A DNA stretch of 64,000 nt from Aegilops tauschii subsp. strangulata (GCF_002575655.3 NC_053039.3:242646622-242710621), one strand, 5' to 3'. Counted from the first letter of the stretch, positions 45,324 through 57,060 are shown. Program-made: numbers and translations. Notes: a model not told the origin generated them from the sequence alone.

Positions 45324-45449
45324 TAACACTACTACATGATGCTGCTAACACAACACTACGATCAGAGACCCTTCAAGAAACTGTGTGCGATGCCATAATC
45401 GCAAACGGTGTTGTATGAAAACCGTCAAAAAAGGTGAAAACATTTGCGA

Positions 45450-45930
45450 TGGAGGATGCATCAAACACGGTTCAGATTTTAGTTGCGTGTGCGGTCCAGG
45501 GCATACGGTTCAGTCCAATGAACTGTTTGCGATGAGGCGGATCAAAAGAAACGGGCAGCCTAATGAAGGCGTGTGCGATATAGAGCATACGGTTCACTCG
45601 GATGAACTGTTTGTGATTAGGCAACACAAAAGAAACGGGCAGCCAAATGAAGCTGTGTGCGATATACATCATACGGTTCACTCGGATGAACTGTTTGTGA
45701 TTAGGCAACACAAAAGAAACGGTCAGCAAGATCCAGGTGTGTGTGATTGAGGGCATACGCTTCAGAAGGATTAACTATTTGCGATTAGGCAACAGAACAG
45801 AAACGGGTAAGCCAGATCAAAGTGTCTGCGATTGATGGCATACACTTCACATGGATGAACTATTTGCGATTAGCTACAACAAACTAAAACAGTTAGATAG
45901 ATCAAGGTGTGTGCGCTAGACAGGCACACC
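45450..45930. repeat. 84-bp subterminal tandem repeats of CACTA-3, about five to six units
   Basis: CATACGGTTCA or its variants fall at about 45502, 45586, 45670, 45754 and 45839, a spacing of 84-85. Each unit includes GATGAACTGTTTG-GATTAGGC and AAAGAAACGGGCAG. Because 84 is a multiple of three, a 121-codon plus-strand frame (45385-45750) arises from repetition; I do not regard it as a gene. Confidence 0.88.
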
Positions 45931-46119
45931 CATTCTAATTAAAAGTGCAAACGCCACATACGCAGCCGAGAAGGTGTACGTGCCCACGTTACGCCTTCCA
46001 GGAATAGTGCCGCACTTATAACCGTCAGTAAATTTTGAGCATGCGTCCCGTCACATTCCAAATTGCAAACCTGTTCACACCGATCAAAACCTAAATAGTT
46101 TCCTACTTAGGAGCGTATT

Positions 46120-46140
46120 ACTACGCGGTTATAAATACTA
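46120..46140 (+). promoter_or_regulatory. Putative TATA box of the CACTA-3 Ala-rich gene
   Basis: GCGGTTATAAATACTACTAC lies about 105 bp upstream of the ATG at 46235, with a CTCCTCAACGCC-type leader following. Spacing fits a plant core promoter. Confidence 0.4.
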
Positions 46141-46234
46141 CTACTCCAAGATTACTGCACATTCCTCCTCAACGCCTCATCCACAAAAAGTCAAAAACAA
46201 ACAAGTCATTCATCATCGTTCCCTTGCGTCCGCC

Positions 46235-46906
46235 ATGGCCAGCGTGAGTTCTTGGTTGAGAGAATGCGACCAGGGAGAGGCGAGCCTGGAAGCGGGAGCA
46301 CGAGAGATGTCCCGCCTCGCCGCGATAGCAGCCAACATGTCCTGCTGCATGGCCGTAGCAGCAGAGAGGTCCCGCCGCGCCGCCGAAGCAGCACGGAGGA
46401 CCCGCCGGGCCGTCGACGCAGCAGACTGGTCCAGTCGCGCCGATGAAGCAGAAGAGATGTCCCGCCACGCCGCGAATGCAGCAGAGATGTCCTTCCTTGC
46501 CGCGGCGGCCTGGGAAAATGCCTCACGGGCAGGCGAGGACTCTTACAGGCGCATGCGTGCCCTCGTCCATAGGCAGATGGATCAGATCTCTAGGTGGGCG
46601 AGGTTGTAGGATGACCTGCAAGCCTCGTTTGAACAGTCTACCGACGTCATCCGGCAACTAAATGAGAGCAATGCGAAGCTCCGGGCCGAGCGCGACCTGC
46701 TGAGGGCGAAGATCGTCGGAAGTGCGGAGCAGCAGGAGCAGACCACTGCCTTGTTGAAGAGGACTGGCGCCATCGTCGAGAAACTTATGGACGAGAATAA
46801 CAAGCTGTGCATCGAGCGCAGAAGGCTGGTGGAGGAATCCGTGGATGCTCTCAAGCAGCATCTTGAGGACAAGAAAGAGATCGTCGCCGCTCGCCGCAGA
46901 GACTAG
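46235..46906 (+). pseudogene. Ala/Arg-rich coiled-coil protein of CACTA-3, one stop
   Basis: Starts MASVSSWLRECDQGEASLEA. The first part repeats an ERSRRAAEAARRTRRAV-like 11-14-residue unit about eight times. TAG at 46607-46609 stops it after ISRWARL, but the same frame continues for 99 codons as DDLQASFEQSTDVIRQLNES, RDLLRAKIVGSAEQQEQTTA and LEDKKEIVAARRRD to the TAG at 46904-46906, a clear heptad-type coiled coil. A single base change would explain the stop. No catalytic motif. I recall similar predicted proteins in Triticeae CACTA elements; function is unknown. Confidence 0.65.
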
Positions 46907-47490
46907 TTCCCGCGGCCTGCAGCAATGCATCAAGAAAGTAGAGATCAGCGAGCCAGATCGTTTTCTTCCTTCTTCTTTTCCCCTTGTGTATTTCGGGCGT
47001 TGCCGCATGTGGCTTTTTTAATTATGTTTCTAAATATGTAAGACAATTATTATCCACTGTCATCGTCCTTATATTCATTATGCTTGCTATAAGTCGCAGT
47101 CGATGCTATATAGGTCCGTCGGATCTTACATCAAGATCCGTGCAAAACTTTCTTTTCAGATTTTCATTTTTCTCTCTTAAATCTCAGTCCAGTGAGACAT
47201 ATAGCCACGCCGTAGAACAGGTGCTCGGGTGCCATTAATGGAGACGTTGGGAGGGAGGTGCGCGGCGGGTAGCGGTGAAAGGGCTCTCCTCCCAATGAGC
47301 ACGCGCAGGGGTCTGATCGCACGCCTCCCGTACTCAAATAGCTACCCCGCACGACACCTGCTAGCCAATAAAAAAAGGGACGCGTCGTCGCACGTAATTG
47401 GTAAGTCGAACGCCCACGGTTTCAATAATACTTGTGTTTCAGATTTGTAATGTGACAACACTTGTTCCAAAATGACTTTGTTGATTGTTA
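46907..47490. other. CACTA-3 spacer
   Basis: 3' region of the preceding gene and AT-rich sequence up to the tandem array. No gene seen. Confidence 0.5.
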
Positions 47491-49375
47491 ATGTGTGGGC
47501 CTTCGCAAATCGGACAGAAAAAGTACCACAGCATGTTGGTGCCATGTCATGAGACCATGCCAAGTTTCATGATTTTCAGGCGTGTTTTGGAATTACAGGA
47601 ATTTAAAAACCAAGTTTCTCAATCTTTCCGGCCGAGCCACGATGCCCGGATGTTTGAATTTCACTCCCATCTCTTGTATGGGACCTAGAAATTCACCCAA
47701 GGACACACATGTGATTTTTCAAACAACTTTGGTGCACTGGAGCATGTGCGTGTAGTTCAAATTTGAATTATTCACATTAAATGCCCAGAAAATCAATTAA
47801 TGTATAAAAAATGCGAAACGAGCCCGGCATAATTCCAAAATTTAGCACGGTACTTCTATTTGGGCTAATCTGGCTGTGTAAAAAAAATAAGGTGGGAGCA
47901 GGCAGTGTACGTATGTCATTTCGCACACGGAGGTGACACGTTCCCTCTCGGAACCACGAGCCTTCTTGAGGGAAGCTCCGGTTTGCAAGAAGCTTACACC
48001 AAAGCTTGTCCCAATTTGGCAAAAAATATTACCGCAGCATGTTGGTGCCATGTCATGACACCATGCCAAGTTTCATGATTTTCAGGCGTGTTTTGGAATT
48101 ACAGGAATTAAAAAACCAAGTTTCTCAATCTTTCCGGCAGAGCCACGACGCCGAGATGTTCCAATTTCACTCCCATCTCTTGCATGGGACCTACAAATTC
48201 ACCCAAGGACACACATGTGATTTTTCAAACAACTTTGGTGCACTAGAGCATGTGCTTATAGTTCAAATTTGAATTATGCACATTAAATACCCAGAAATTC
48301 AATTAATGTATAAAAAAGGCAAAATGAGCCCGGAATCATTCCAAAATTTAGCACGGTACTTCTATTTGGTCTAATCTGGATGTGCAAAAAAATTAAGGCG
48401 GGAGAAGGCAGCGTACGTATGTCGTTTCGCACACGGAGGTGACACGTTCCCTCTCGGAACCACGAGCCTTCTTGAGGGAAGCTCCGATTCGCAAGAAGCT
48501 TACACCAAAGCTTGTCCCAATTCGGCCAAAAAAATCACCGCAGCATGTTCGTGCCATGTCATGAGACCATGCCAAGTTTCATGATTTTCAGGCGTGTTTT
48601 GGAATTACAAGAATTAAAAAACCAAGTTTCTCAATATTTCCAGCCGAGCCATGACGCCCAGATGTTTGAATTTCAGTCCCATCTCTTGCATGGGACCTAT
48701 AAATTCACCCAAGGACACACACGTGTTTTTTCAAACAACTATGGTGCATTGGAGCACGTGCTTGTAGTTCAAATTTGAATTATGCACATTAAATGCCCAG
48801 AAACTGAATTAATGTATAAAAAAGGCCAAATGAACACGGAATAATTCCAAAATTTAGCACGATACTTCTATTTGGTTTAGTCTGCCTGTGTAAAAAAATT
48901 AAGGCGGGAGAAGGCAGTGTACGTATGTCGTTTCACAAACGGAGGTGACACATTCCCTCTCGAAAGCAGGAGCCTTCTTGAGGGAAGGTCCGGTTTGCCA
49001 GAAGCTTACACCAAAGCTTGTCCCAATTCAGCCAAAAAATTTACTGCAGCATGTTGGTGCCATGTCAGTACACCATGCCAAGTTTCATGATTTTCAGCCG
49101 TGTTTGGGATATACAGGAATTAAAAAACCAATTTCTCAATCATTCCGGTTGAGCCACGACACCTAGATGTTTGAATTTTATTCCCATTTCTTGCATGGGA
49201 CCTATAAATTCACCCAAAGACACACATGTGATTTTTCAGCAAAATTTGGTGCATTGGAGCATGTGCTTGTAGTTCAAATTTGAATTATGCACATTAAATG
49301 CCGAGAAACTCAATTAATGCATAAAAATGCCAAACGAACCCGGAATAATTCCAAATTTAAACACGACACCCATGT
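47491..49375. repeat. 506-bp tandem repeat, nearly four units
   Basis: The word GCATGTTGGTGCCATGTCA or its variants starts near 47531, 48036, 48543 and 49049, spacing 505, 507 and 506. Each unit includes CCAAGTTTCATGATTTTCAG, TTCACCCAAGGACACACA, GTTCAAATTTGAATTATGCA and GGAGGTGACACGTTCCCTCT. The first unit lacks its left part and the last its right part. The short frames inside are repeat-coded. Confidence 0.92.
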
Positions 49376-49977
49376 ACTAGTTGCATGTTCACTGTACGTA
49401 AACGCTCTAGCAATTCAAACACCATCCTTTCCATTCGTAACACCATTTTGTCTTTCAGAACATAATGAAGAAATCAGGTATACCACAAACAGTTTACTAG
49501 AAAGAACCGTGTGGGATGCGATATAAAATATCTTGGCGCACCGTCTTGTCTGGCATACGCAGGAAGCTTCGTCGTCTACAGTCCACCGCCCCCGCTTGAA
49601 CCACACTTGCGCGACATTCTCGCGGCACCGAGGGGAATTTTTTTGCCACTGCGGAAATATCTATCTCCCCGCCCCCTCCCTCCTACCAAAAGCCACATTT
49701 CCACTGTTCCTCCTTGCTTTCCAAGTTCAAACCTTCATTGCTGCTTACTGGCAGCTCAGCCTCCTTGTCGGTGACCCTTCTTCTTGCAGCGCCCCCTCCT
49801 CATCGGCGACCCTTCTTCTTGCAGCGCTACCTCCTCGCTGGTGACCCTTCTTCTTGCAGCGCCGCCTCCTCGCCGGCGACCCTTCTTCTTGCTACGCGGC
49901 CTCCTCGCCGTCGACCGTTCTTCTTGCTGCGTGGCCTTGTCGATATGATCAGGTAATCCACACCCCACCCACACCAT
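49376..49977. other. CACTA-3 sequence before the solo LTR
   Basis: At 49760-49935 the pentadecamer-like unit CGACCCTTCTTCTTGCAGCG repeats about six times at 27-33 bp, encoding only low-complexity frames. CTTGCAG-type 3' splice-like words recur. No gene is called, though this could be the leader or first exon of the downstream B3-like gene. Confidence 0.5.
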
Positions 49978-49982
49978 CCTCC

Positions 49983-51719
49983 TAAAGGAAATATGCCGTA
50001 GAGGCAATAATAAAATTATTATTTATTTCCTTATTTCATGATAAATGTTTATTATTCATGCTAGAATTGTATTAACTGGAAACTTGATACATGTGTGAAT
50101 ACATAGACAAACAGAGTGTCACTAGTATGCCTCTACTTGACTAGCTCGTTGAATCAAAGATGGTTAAGTTTCCTAGCCATATACATGAGTTGTCATTTAA
50201 TTAACGGGATCACATCATTAGAGAATGATGTGATTGACTTGACCCATTTCGCGAGCTTAGCACTTGATCGTTTAGTATGTTGCTATTGCTTTATTCATGA
50301 CTTATACATGTTCCTATGACTATGAGATTATGCAACTCCCGAATACCGGAGGAACACTTTGTGTGCTACCAAACATCACAACGTAACTGGGTGATTATAA
50401 AGGTGCTCTACAGGTGTCTCCGATGGTACTTGTTGAGTTGGCATAGATCGAGATTAGGATTTGTCACTCTGATTGTCGGAGAGGTATCTCTGGGCCCTCT
50501 CGGTAATGCACATCATAATAAGCCTTGCAAGCAATGCAACTAATGAGTTAGTTGCGTGATGATGTATTACGGAACGAGTAAAGAGACTTGCCGGTAACGA
50601 GATTGAACTAGGTATTGAGATACCGACGATCGAATCTCGGGCAAGTAACGTACCGATGACAAAGGGAACAACGTATGTTCTTATGCGGTTTGACCGCTAA
50701 AGATCTTCGTAGAATATGTAGGAACCAATATGAGCATCCAGGTTCCGCTATTGGTTATTGACCGGAGACGTGTCTCGGTCATGTCTACATAGTTCTCAAA
50801 CCCGTAGGGTCCGCACGCTTAAAGTTCTGTGACGATCGGTATTATGAGTTTTTGTGTTTTGATGTACCGAAGTAGCTCGGAGTCCCGAATATGATCACGG
50901 ACATGACGAGGAGTCTTAAAATGGTCGAGACGTAAAGATCGATATATTGGACGACTATGTTCGGACACCGGAAGTGTTTCGGGAGGTTTCAGACATATAC
51001 TGGAGTACCGGGGGGTTACCGGAACCCCCCGGGGAGTATATTGGGCCTAATGGGCCCTAGTGGGAGAAGAGGAGGGGCGGCTAGGGCAGCCGCACGCTCC
51101 CTCCCCCTCTAGTCCGAATTGGACAAGGAGGGGGGCGGCGCCCCCCTTTCCTTCTCTCCTTCTCTCCCTTCCTTCTCCTCTCCCACTCCGACTTGGAAGG
51201 GGGGAGTCCTACTCCCGGTGGGAGTAGGACTCCTCATGGGGTGCGCCATAGGAGGCCGGCCCCCTCCCCCTCCTCCACTCCTTTATATACGGGGAGGGGG
51301 GCACCCCTTGGAGACACAACAATTGATCATTAATCTCTTAGCCGTGTGCGGTGCCCCCTCCACCATAATCCACCTCGGTAATATCGTAGCGGTGCTTAGG
51401 CGAAGCCCTGCGTCGGTAGCATCATCATCACCGTCTCCACGCCGTCGTGCTGACGAAGCTCTTCCCCGAAGCTCTACTGGATCATGAGTTCGCGGGACGT
51501 CATCGAGATGAACGTGTGCCGAACGCGGAGGTGCCGTACGTTCGGTACTAAGGATTGGTCGATCGTGAAGACATACGACTACATCAACCACGTTGTTATA
51601 ACGCTTCCGCTTACGGTCTACGAGGGTACGTAGACGACACTCTCCCCTCTCGTTGCTATGCATCACCATGATCTTGCGTGTGCGTAGGGAATTTTTTGAA
51701 ATTACTACGTTCCCCAACA
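49983..51719 (+). mobile_element. Angela-like solo LTR with perfect TSD CCTCC
   Basis: 1737 bp, from TAAAGGAAATATGCCGTAG (first bases TA in place of TG) to CTACGTTCCCCAACA, flanked by CCTCC at 49978-49982 and 51720-51724. It is opposite in orientation to the surrounding Angela-like element. TTTATATAC near 51282 is its TATA box. It probably formed by recombination between the two LTRs of a full element. Confidence 0.93.
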
Positions 51720-52408
51720 CCTCCTCCTTTCCCGTCCCACATGCCCCGACTGACGGAGCGACACCTTCCACCGAAATCACTGCCCCTCCTCCAATTAAGC
51801 GTCGCCCACATCCATTTTACATGCAGTATAACGTGGAGCTGAGTACCATGCGGCCGTACGCGCGAACGAGGTCGCTATGGCTGACGTGCGTGTCGACCGC
51901 CATATCTTGGAGGAGCACCTCGTCTTCGAGGCCACCGTCGACACCGCCGCGCGGTTGTCTACTTTAAAATACAGTTCGTGATGTTTTCTCGAGACCACCG
52001 CCAGTGCCTTCTAGTGATTTGTCCTTTGTAATGTTAATATGCAATCTGATGTTCAATTAACAGTTTGGTCCTCTGAAATGTAATGTTCAGTTAACACTTT
52101 GGTCCAACAATTGCTACATTTCGTAGTACTGTTCTCAAGCATTCTTTGTTTTGTTAACTGTCTTATCTTCTAGTACATGTTTCTATTCTGCAATGTCGTG
52201 CTCAGTTAACTATTTTGGTTCATTTGGCCTGCTGTCCATCTAACTATTTGGTTCAGTTCTTCATTTTGATTTTCATTTGCTGTGGGTACAATTTTGTATT
52301 GTTATGCATGTGACACCAATCGAATTTGGCTGTACTCAATACATATTCTACTGATAGTATGGCAACTCTAAGTTAACCTGATCAAGATCTTCCTTATGTG
52401 TGTTGCAG

Positions 52409-53062
52409 GGAAACAATGGGAGACAATGCGGTTTACCATCGAGGTTTGTTCAAGCAGGGTCCTTTGGCTAATAGCACATTATTGTGCAGTTCCAGGAATC
52501 ATTCTAATATTTAGGTTTCTTGCAATTTGGTCTTGCACATGTAGGTCCTACTGTCAGAGGCTTAGACCCACTGTTCGACCCATTTTGCATATGGGGAAAT
52601 GAGATGTCCATGAATATCAGTCAAGTAAAGAAACTCAGAAATATTATTAGGATGACAAAAATTGCGACGAATAACAGCAAGATCTTTGTTTGCACAATGA
52701 AGAAGACATCAGTCAACTATAGGATGGTACCAACTCTTTTACCTTGTTTTTACCCCTTGCGCATTTCAAAATTTACAACAGCGATTTATGCATAGCTTTG
52801 TTTTCAGTACTTTTCAAAGCAGTTCACCGATGATTACCTCTCAAACCACCACCTGCATGGTCAAGAGGCGAGGAAGATATTCATTCAACACCCACGGTAC
52901 AATATTGAATTCTTGCTGAAGAGGACGAAGGTTGGGCGAGCAATTATCCATAGGCACTGGCCTAAAGTTGCAAGGACTTCCAACATCACTGAAGGCTCAA
53001 CATTTGCCTTCCGCTTCTGCAGTTTCCCAGATGAGATTCACCTGTCTATTTACCGTGTATGA
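52409..53062 (+). pseudogene. B3-like DNA-binding protein gene carried by CACTA-3, at least two exons
   Basis: The last exon (52808-53062, 85 codons) begins YFSKQFTDDYLSNHHLHGQE and ends VARTSNITEGSTFAFRF, then FPDEIHLSIYRV and TGA at 53060-53062. The spacing of KQFTDDYL, HWPKVARTSN, EGSTFAFRF and HLSIYRV fits the plant B3 (REM-type) DNA-binding fold. The previous exon ends at 52726 (SKIFVCTMKKTSVNYRM), with GT at 52727 and AG at 52806-52807, intron 81 bp. Further left the frame is uncertain: an ATG at 52420 (MGDNAVYHRGLFKQGPLAN) stops after about 33 codons, and the exon carrying DPLFDPFCIWGNEMSMN is in another frame. Probably a captured host gene fragment; expression unknown. Confidence 0.6.
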
Positions 53063-53429
53063 TGCTACTTTCCAAAGTTTTTTTATGCTGCATGTGAAGC
53101 TTGGTGCTGCTGTGTAATGGCGTAATTGAGTGCCGAAGCTATCTGATGTAATTCGATTATGAAATCCTGGTTGCTTTTATATGGATATGAAATATCTGGC
53201 GTGTTTTATAAGAAATATCAGTTTGATTAGTACATGGATTATCAATAATAGGCTAATTACCCTGCTTATTGGGGTTTTCTATTGCAAACGGATACTCAGA
53301 TAGCACCGTGGGCGATGAACTCAAACAACCCGCACGGTTTCTAGAAAGTAGGCGTGTTCGATCAACTAACAATCACACACGGCTTCTGGCAGCGAACTGT
53401 TTGCGTTAGGCCACCTTGCCCACACGTTT

Positions 53430-53740
53430 CCACACAAAGAACTGTGTGGGATGTACATACCTACGGAAATGATTTTCTGGGATTCACCGTGTGGGATGTA
53501 CTTACCTACAGAAATGATTTATGGGATTCACCGTGTGGGATGAACATACCTACGGAAATGATTTCTGGGATTCACCGTGTGGGATGTACATACCTACGGA
53601 AATGATTTCTGGGATTCACCATGTGGGATGTACATACCTATGGAAATGATTTCTGGGATTCACTGTGTGGGATGTACAAACCTACGAAAATGATTTCTGG
53701 GATTCACCATGTGGGATGTACATATCTACGGAAATGATTG
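53430..53740. repeat. Right subterminal tandem repeats of CACTA-3, about 48 bp, six units
   Basis: Units of GTGTGGGATGTACATACCTA followed by CGGAAATGATTTCTGGGATTCACC run from about 53445 to 53740. They differ from the 84-bp units of the left end but share the GTG-GGGATG theme. Presumed transposase-binding region. Confidence 0.88.
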
Positions 53741-53925
53741 GGTTTCCATGCCTCGCCCGATCGCACACGGTCCCAGCCTGGGTCCCACGAGGGCCTATCC
53801 TTGACGATTTCTGGGTCATGTGGGAAGGACCCCCTATCGCCCACACTCACTTGGGGACGGTTCCAAATGCTGTCGCGGAAAGTGGTTTTAAACCGTTCGT
53901 TTAGGACCGATGCGCACCAGTGTAA

Positions 53926-54434
53926 GGAATGTAGTTTTGACATCCATTTGCCAGATTTCATAATATATAAAATGTGACAATTGCTAACATGATTCGGACA
54001 GACTTAAGCATCGCTACGGGTGAGAAAGTCTCATCGTATTCAACCCCTTGAACTTGTCGAAAACCTTTCACGACAAGTCGAGCTTTGTAGATAGTAACAC
54101 TACCATCAGTGTCCATCTTCCTCTTGAACATCCATTTATTTTCAATGGCTTGCCGATCATCGGGCAAGTCCACCAAAGTCCACACTTTGTTCTCATACAT
54201 GGATCCTATCTCAGATTTCATGGCCTCAAGACATTTATCAGAATCTGGGCTCATCATAGCTTCTTCATAGTTCGTAGGTTCATCATGGTCTAGTAACATG
54301 ACTTCCAGCACAGGATTACCATACCACTCTGGTGCCGAACGTGCTTTGGTTGACCTACGAGGTTTGGTAGTAACTTGATTTGAAGTTTCATGATCATTAT
54401 CATTTGCTTCCTCTCTATTTGGTGTAGGCATCAT
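53926..54434 (-). pseudogene. Angela RT, N-terminal part
   Basis: From 54434: MMPTPNREEANDNDHETSNQ (linker), then EAMMSPDSDKCLEAMKSEIG, SMYENKVWTLVDLPDDRQAI, ENKWMFKRKMDTDGSVTIYK, ARLVVKGFRQVQGVEYDETF and SPVAMLKSVRIMLAI, the standard start of Copia RT. A small frame change near 53958 precedes YEIWQMDVKT. The frame then meets the TAA target of CACTA-3 at 53923-53925. Confidence 0.92.
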
Positions 54435-54461
54435 GGGAACGGATTTCTCTGATGTGCTACT

Positions 54462-55209
54462 TTACAATTTGAGAGAAGGTACAATTACCTCAGCAAGTTC
54501 TAATTTCCTCCCATTCACTTCTTTCAAGAGAAACTCCTTCTCTAGAAATAATCCATTCTCAGCAACAAAGATCTTGCCTTCGGATTTGTGATAGAAGGTG
54601 TGCCCAATAGTTTCTTCTGGGTATCCTATGAAGACGCACTTCTCCGATTTGGGTTCGAGCTTATCAGGCTGAAGCTTTTTCACATAAGCATCGCAACCCC
54701 AAACTCTAAGAAATGATAGCTTAGGTTTCTTGCCAAACCATAGTTCACATGGTGTCGTCTCAATGGATTTAGACGGTGCCCTATTTAACGTGACTGCAAC
54801 TATCTCTAATGCATAACCCCAAAATGATAGTGGTAAATCAGTAAGAGACATCATAGATCGCACCATATCTAATAAAGTACGGTTATGACGTTCGGACACA
54901 CCATTACGCTATGGTGTTCCAGGTGGCGTGAGTTGTGAAACTATTCCACATTGTTTTAAATGAAGGCCAAACTCGTAACTCAAATATTTGCCTCCACAAT
55001 GAGATCGTAGAAACTTTATTTTGTTGTTACGATGATTCTCCACTTCTCTCTAAAATTATTTGAACTATGCAAATGTTTCTGACTTGTGTTTCATTAAGTA
55101 GATATACCCATAACTGCTCAAATCATCTGTGAAGGTCAGAAAAATAGCGATACCGGCCGTGTGCCTCAACACTCATTGGACCGCATACATCGGTATGTAT
55201 TATTTGCAA
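54462..55209 (-). pseudogene. Angela integrase, C-terminal part
   Basis: The open part at 54899-54462 reads SERHNRTLLDMVRSMMSLTD (with the catalytic Glu), LPLSFWGYALEIVAVTLNRA, WFGKKPKLSFLRVWGCDAYV and KCVFIGYPEETIGHTFYHKS. Sequence from 54900 to 55209 is the catalytic core in broken frames with stops. It contains no clear intact DDE set. Confidence 0.85.
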
Positions 55210-55773
55210 TTAACTCATTGGCTCGCTCCATTGTTCGCAAGTATCAAATGATTCATAATCAAGTGATTCCAAAAGTCCATCTGCATGGAATTTCTTGATG
55301 TGCTTTACACCAATATGACCTAAACGGCAATCCCACAAATATGTTACACTATCATTACCAACTTTGCATCTTTTGGCATCAATATTACGAATATGTGTAT
55401 CACTACGATCGAGATTCAATAAACCATTTACATTGGGTGTATGACCATAGAAGGCTTTATTCATATAAACAGAACAACAATTAGTCAATTATTCTCTGAC
55501 TCAAATGAATAACCGTGTTGCAACATTATCAAATCATATTAATGCTCAATGCTAACACCAAATAACTTTTATTTAGGTTCAACACTAATCCCGAAGGTAG
55601 AGGGAGTGTGCGATGGTGATTGTATCAACCTTGGAATTACTTCCAACACACATCGTCACCTCGTCCTTCACTAGTCTTTGTTTATTTTGCAACTCCTGTT
55701 TCGAGTTACTACTCTTAGCAACTGAACCAGTATCAAATATCGAGGGGTTGCTATAAACAATTGTAAAGTACAC
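55210..55773 (-). pseudogene. Angela protease and pre-integrase region
   Basis: The frame 55488-55210 (SVYMNKAFYGHTPNVNGLLN, LWDCRLGHIGVKHIKKFHAD, then DTCEQWSEPM) contains the H..H zinc-binding part (pre-integrase) of Copia elements; the second half of the motif, usually CEPCL, reads CEQW. The frame 55773-55585 (FTIVYSNPSIFDTGSVAKSS) contains the protease active site as FDTGSVAK. Confidence 0.8.
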
Positions 55774-55806
55774 ATCAAAAACATGTATATGAAAATATAC
55801 CTTTGT

Positions 55807-57060
55807 TCACTTTGCCATCCTTCTTATCCGCCAAGTATCTGGGGTGGTTCCACTTCTAGTGACCATTTCCTTTGCAATGGAAGCATTCAGTTTCAGGCTT
55901 GGGTCCAACTTTGGGCTTCTTCCCGGAGTGGCAACTTGCTTGCCATTCTTCTTGAAGTTCCCTTTCTTTTCCTTGCCCTTTTTCTTGAAACTAGTGGTCT
56001 TGTTAACCATCAACACTAGATGCTCTTTCTTGATTTCTACCTTCTCCGATTTCAGCATTGCGAAGTGCTTGGGAATCGTTTTTGTCATCCCTTCATATTA
56101 TAGTTCATCACGAAGTTCTATTAGCTTGGTGATAGTGACTAGAGAACTCTGTCAATCACTATCTTATCTGGAAGATTAACTCCCACTTGATTCAAGTGAT
56201 TGTAGTATCCAGACATTCTAAGCACATGTTCACTGGTTGAGCTCTTCTCCTCCATCTTGTAGGCAAAGTACTTGTCAGAGGTCTCATACCTCTCGACATG
56301 GGCATGAGTCTAAAATACCAATTTCAACTCTTGGAACATCTCATATGCTGTGTGGCGTTCAAAACATTTTTGAAGTCCCGGTTCTAAGCCGTAAAGCATG
56401 GCGCACTAAACTATCAAGTGGTCATCATATCGAGCTTGCCAAACGTTCATAACATCTGCATCAGCTCCTACAATAGGTCTATCACCTAGCGATGCATCAA
56501 GGACATAATTCTTCTGTGCAGCAATGAGGATAATCCTCAGATCACGGACCTAGTCCGCATCATTCAACTTAGTTTTCCCTAGGAACATATCAAAAACATA
56601 GGGAAGCCACAATGCGAGCTAATGATCTACAACATAGATATGCAAATACTATCAGGACTAAGTTGATGATAAATTAAGTTCAATTAATCAAATTACTTAA
56701 GAACTCCCACTTAGATAGGCATCCCTCCAGTCATCTAAGTGATACGTGATCCAAATAAACTAAACCTTGCCCGATCATCATGTGAGATGGAGTAGTCATT
56801 AATGGTGAACATCTCTATGTTGATCATATCTACTATATGGTTCACGTTCGACTTTTCGGTCTCCAGTGTTCCGAGGCCATGTCTGTACATGCCAGGCTCG
56901 TCAAGTTTAACCCGAGTATTCCACATGTGCAAAACTGTCTTACACCCGTTGAATGGGGAAGTAGAGTCTATCACACCCGATCATCACGTGGTGTCTCGAA
57001 ACAAAGAACCGTAGCAACGGTGCATACTCAGGGAGAACACTTCTACCTTGAAATTTAGTG
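55807..57060 (-). pseudogene. Angela gag
   Basis: The last part (56088-55807) reads MTKTIPKHFAMLKSEKVEIK, HLVLMVNKTTSFKKKGKEKK, then a region near 55850-55900 where the CCHC knuckle (CFHCKGNGHW) is found in a shifted frame. To the right, up to about 57060, capsid sequence is seen only in short frames (near 56240: TSDKYFAYKMEEKSS; near 56150: DKIVIDRVLQSL). The same gag sequence is present a second time at 61212-62536. Confidence 0.8.

Larger units (their letters stand above)
45327..53922 (+). mobile_element. CACTA-3: non-autonomous CACTA element with cargo genes, perfect TSD TAA
   Basis: Flanked by TAA at 45324-45326 and 53923-53925; the Angela RT frame resumes across the insertion, which fixes both ends exactly. 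The left end reads CACTACTACATGATGCTGCT. The right end, reverse complement, reads CACTGGTGCGCATCGG. These share only CACT plus scattered bases, so the terminal repeats are unequal. Contents: 84-bp subterminal repeats, an Ala-rich coiled-coil gene, a 506-bp tandem array, an Angela solo LTR, a B3-like gene and right-end short tandem repeats. No transposase. Without the solo LTR it is about 6.85 kb. Confidence 0.9.

Noticed and set aside
45385..45750. 121-codon plus-strand frame with a repeating HTVHSDELFVIRQHKRNGQP pattern
   Set aside because: It is produced by the 84-bp subterminal repeat, whose length is a multiple of three. There is no start context and no known fold.
45327..53922. CRISPR-like interpretation of the regular repeats (84, 506 and 48 bp)
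   Set aside because: Units are contiguous tandem repeats without unique spacers, in a plant transposon.
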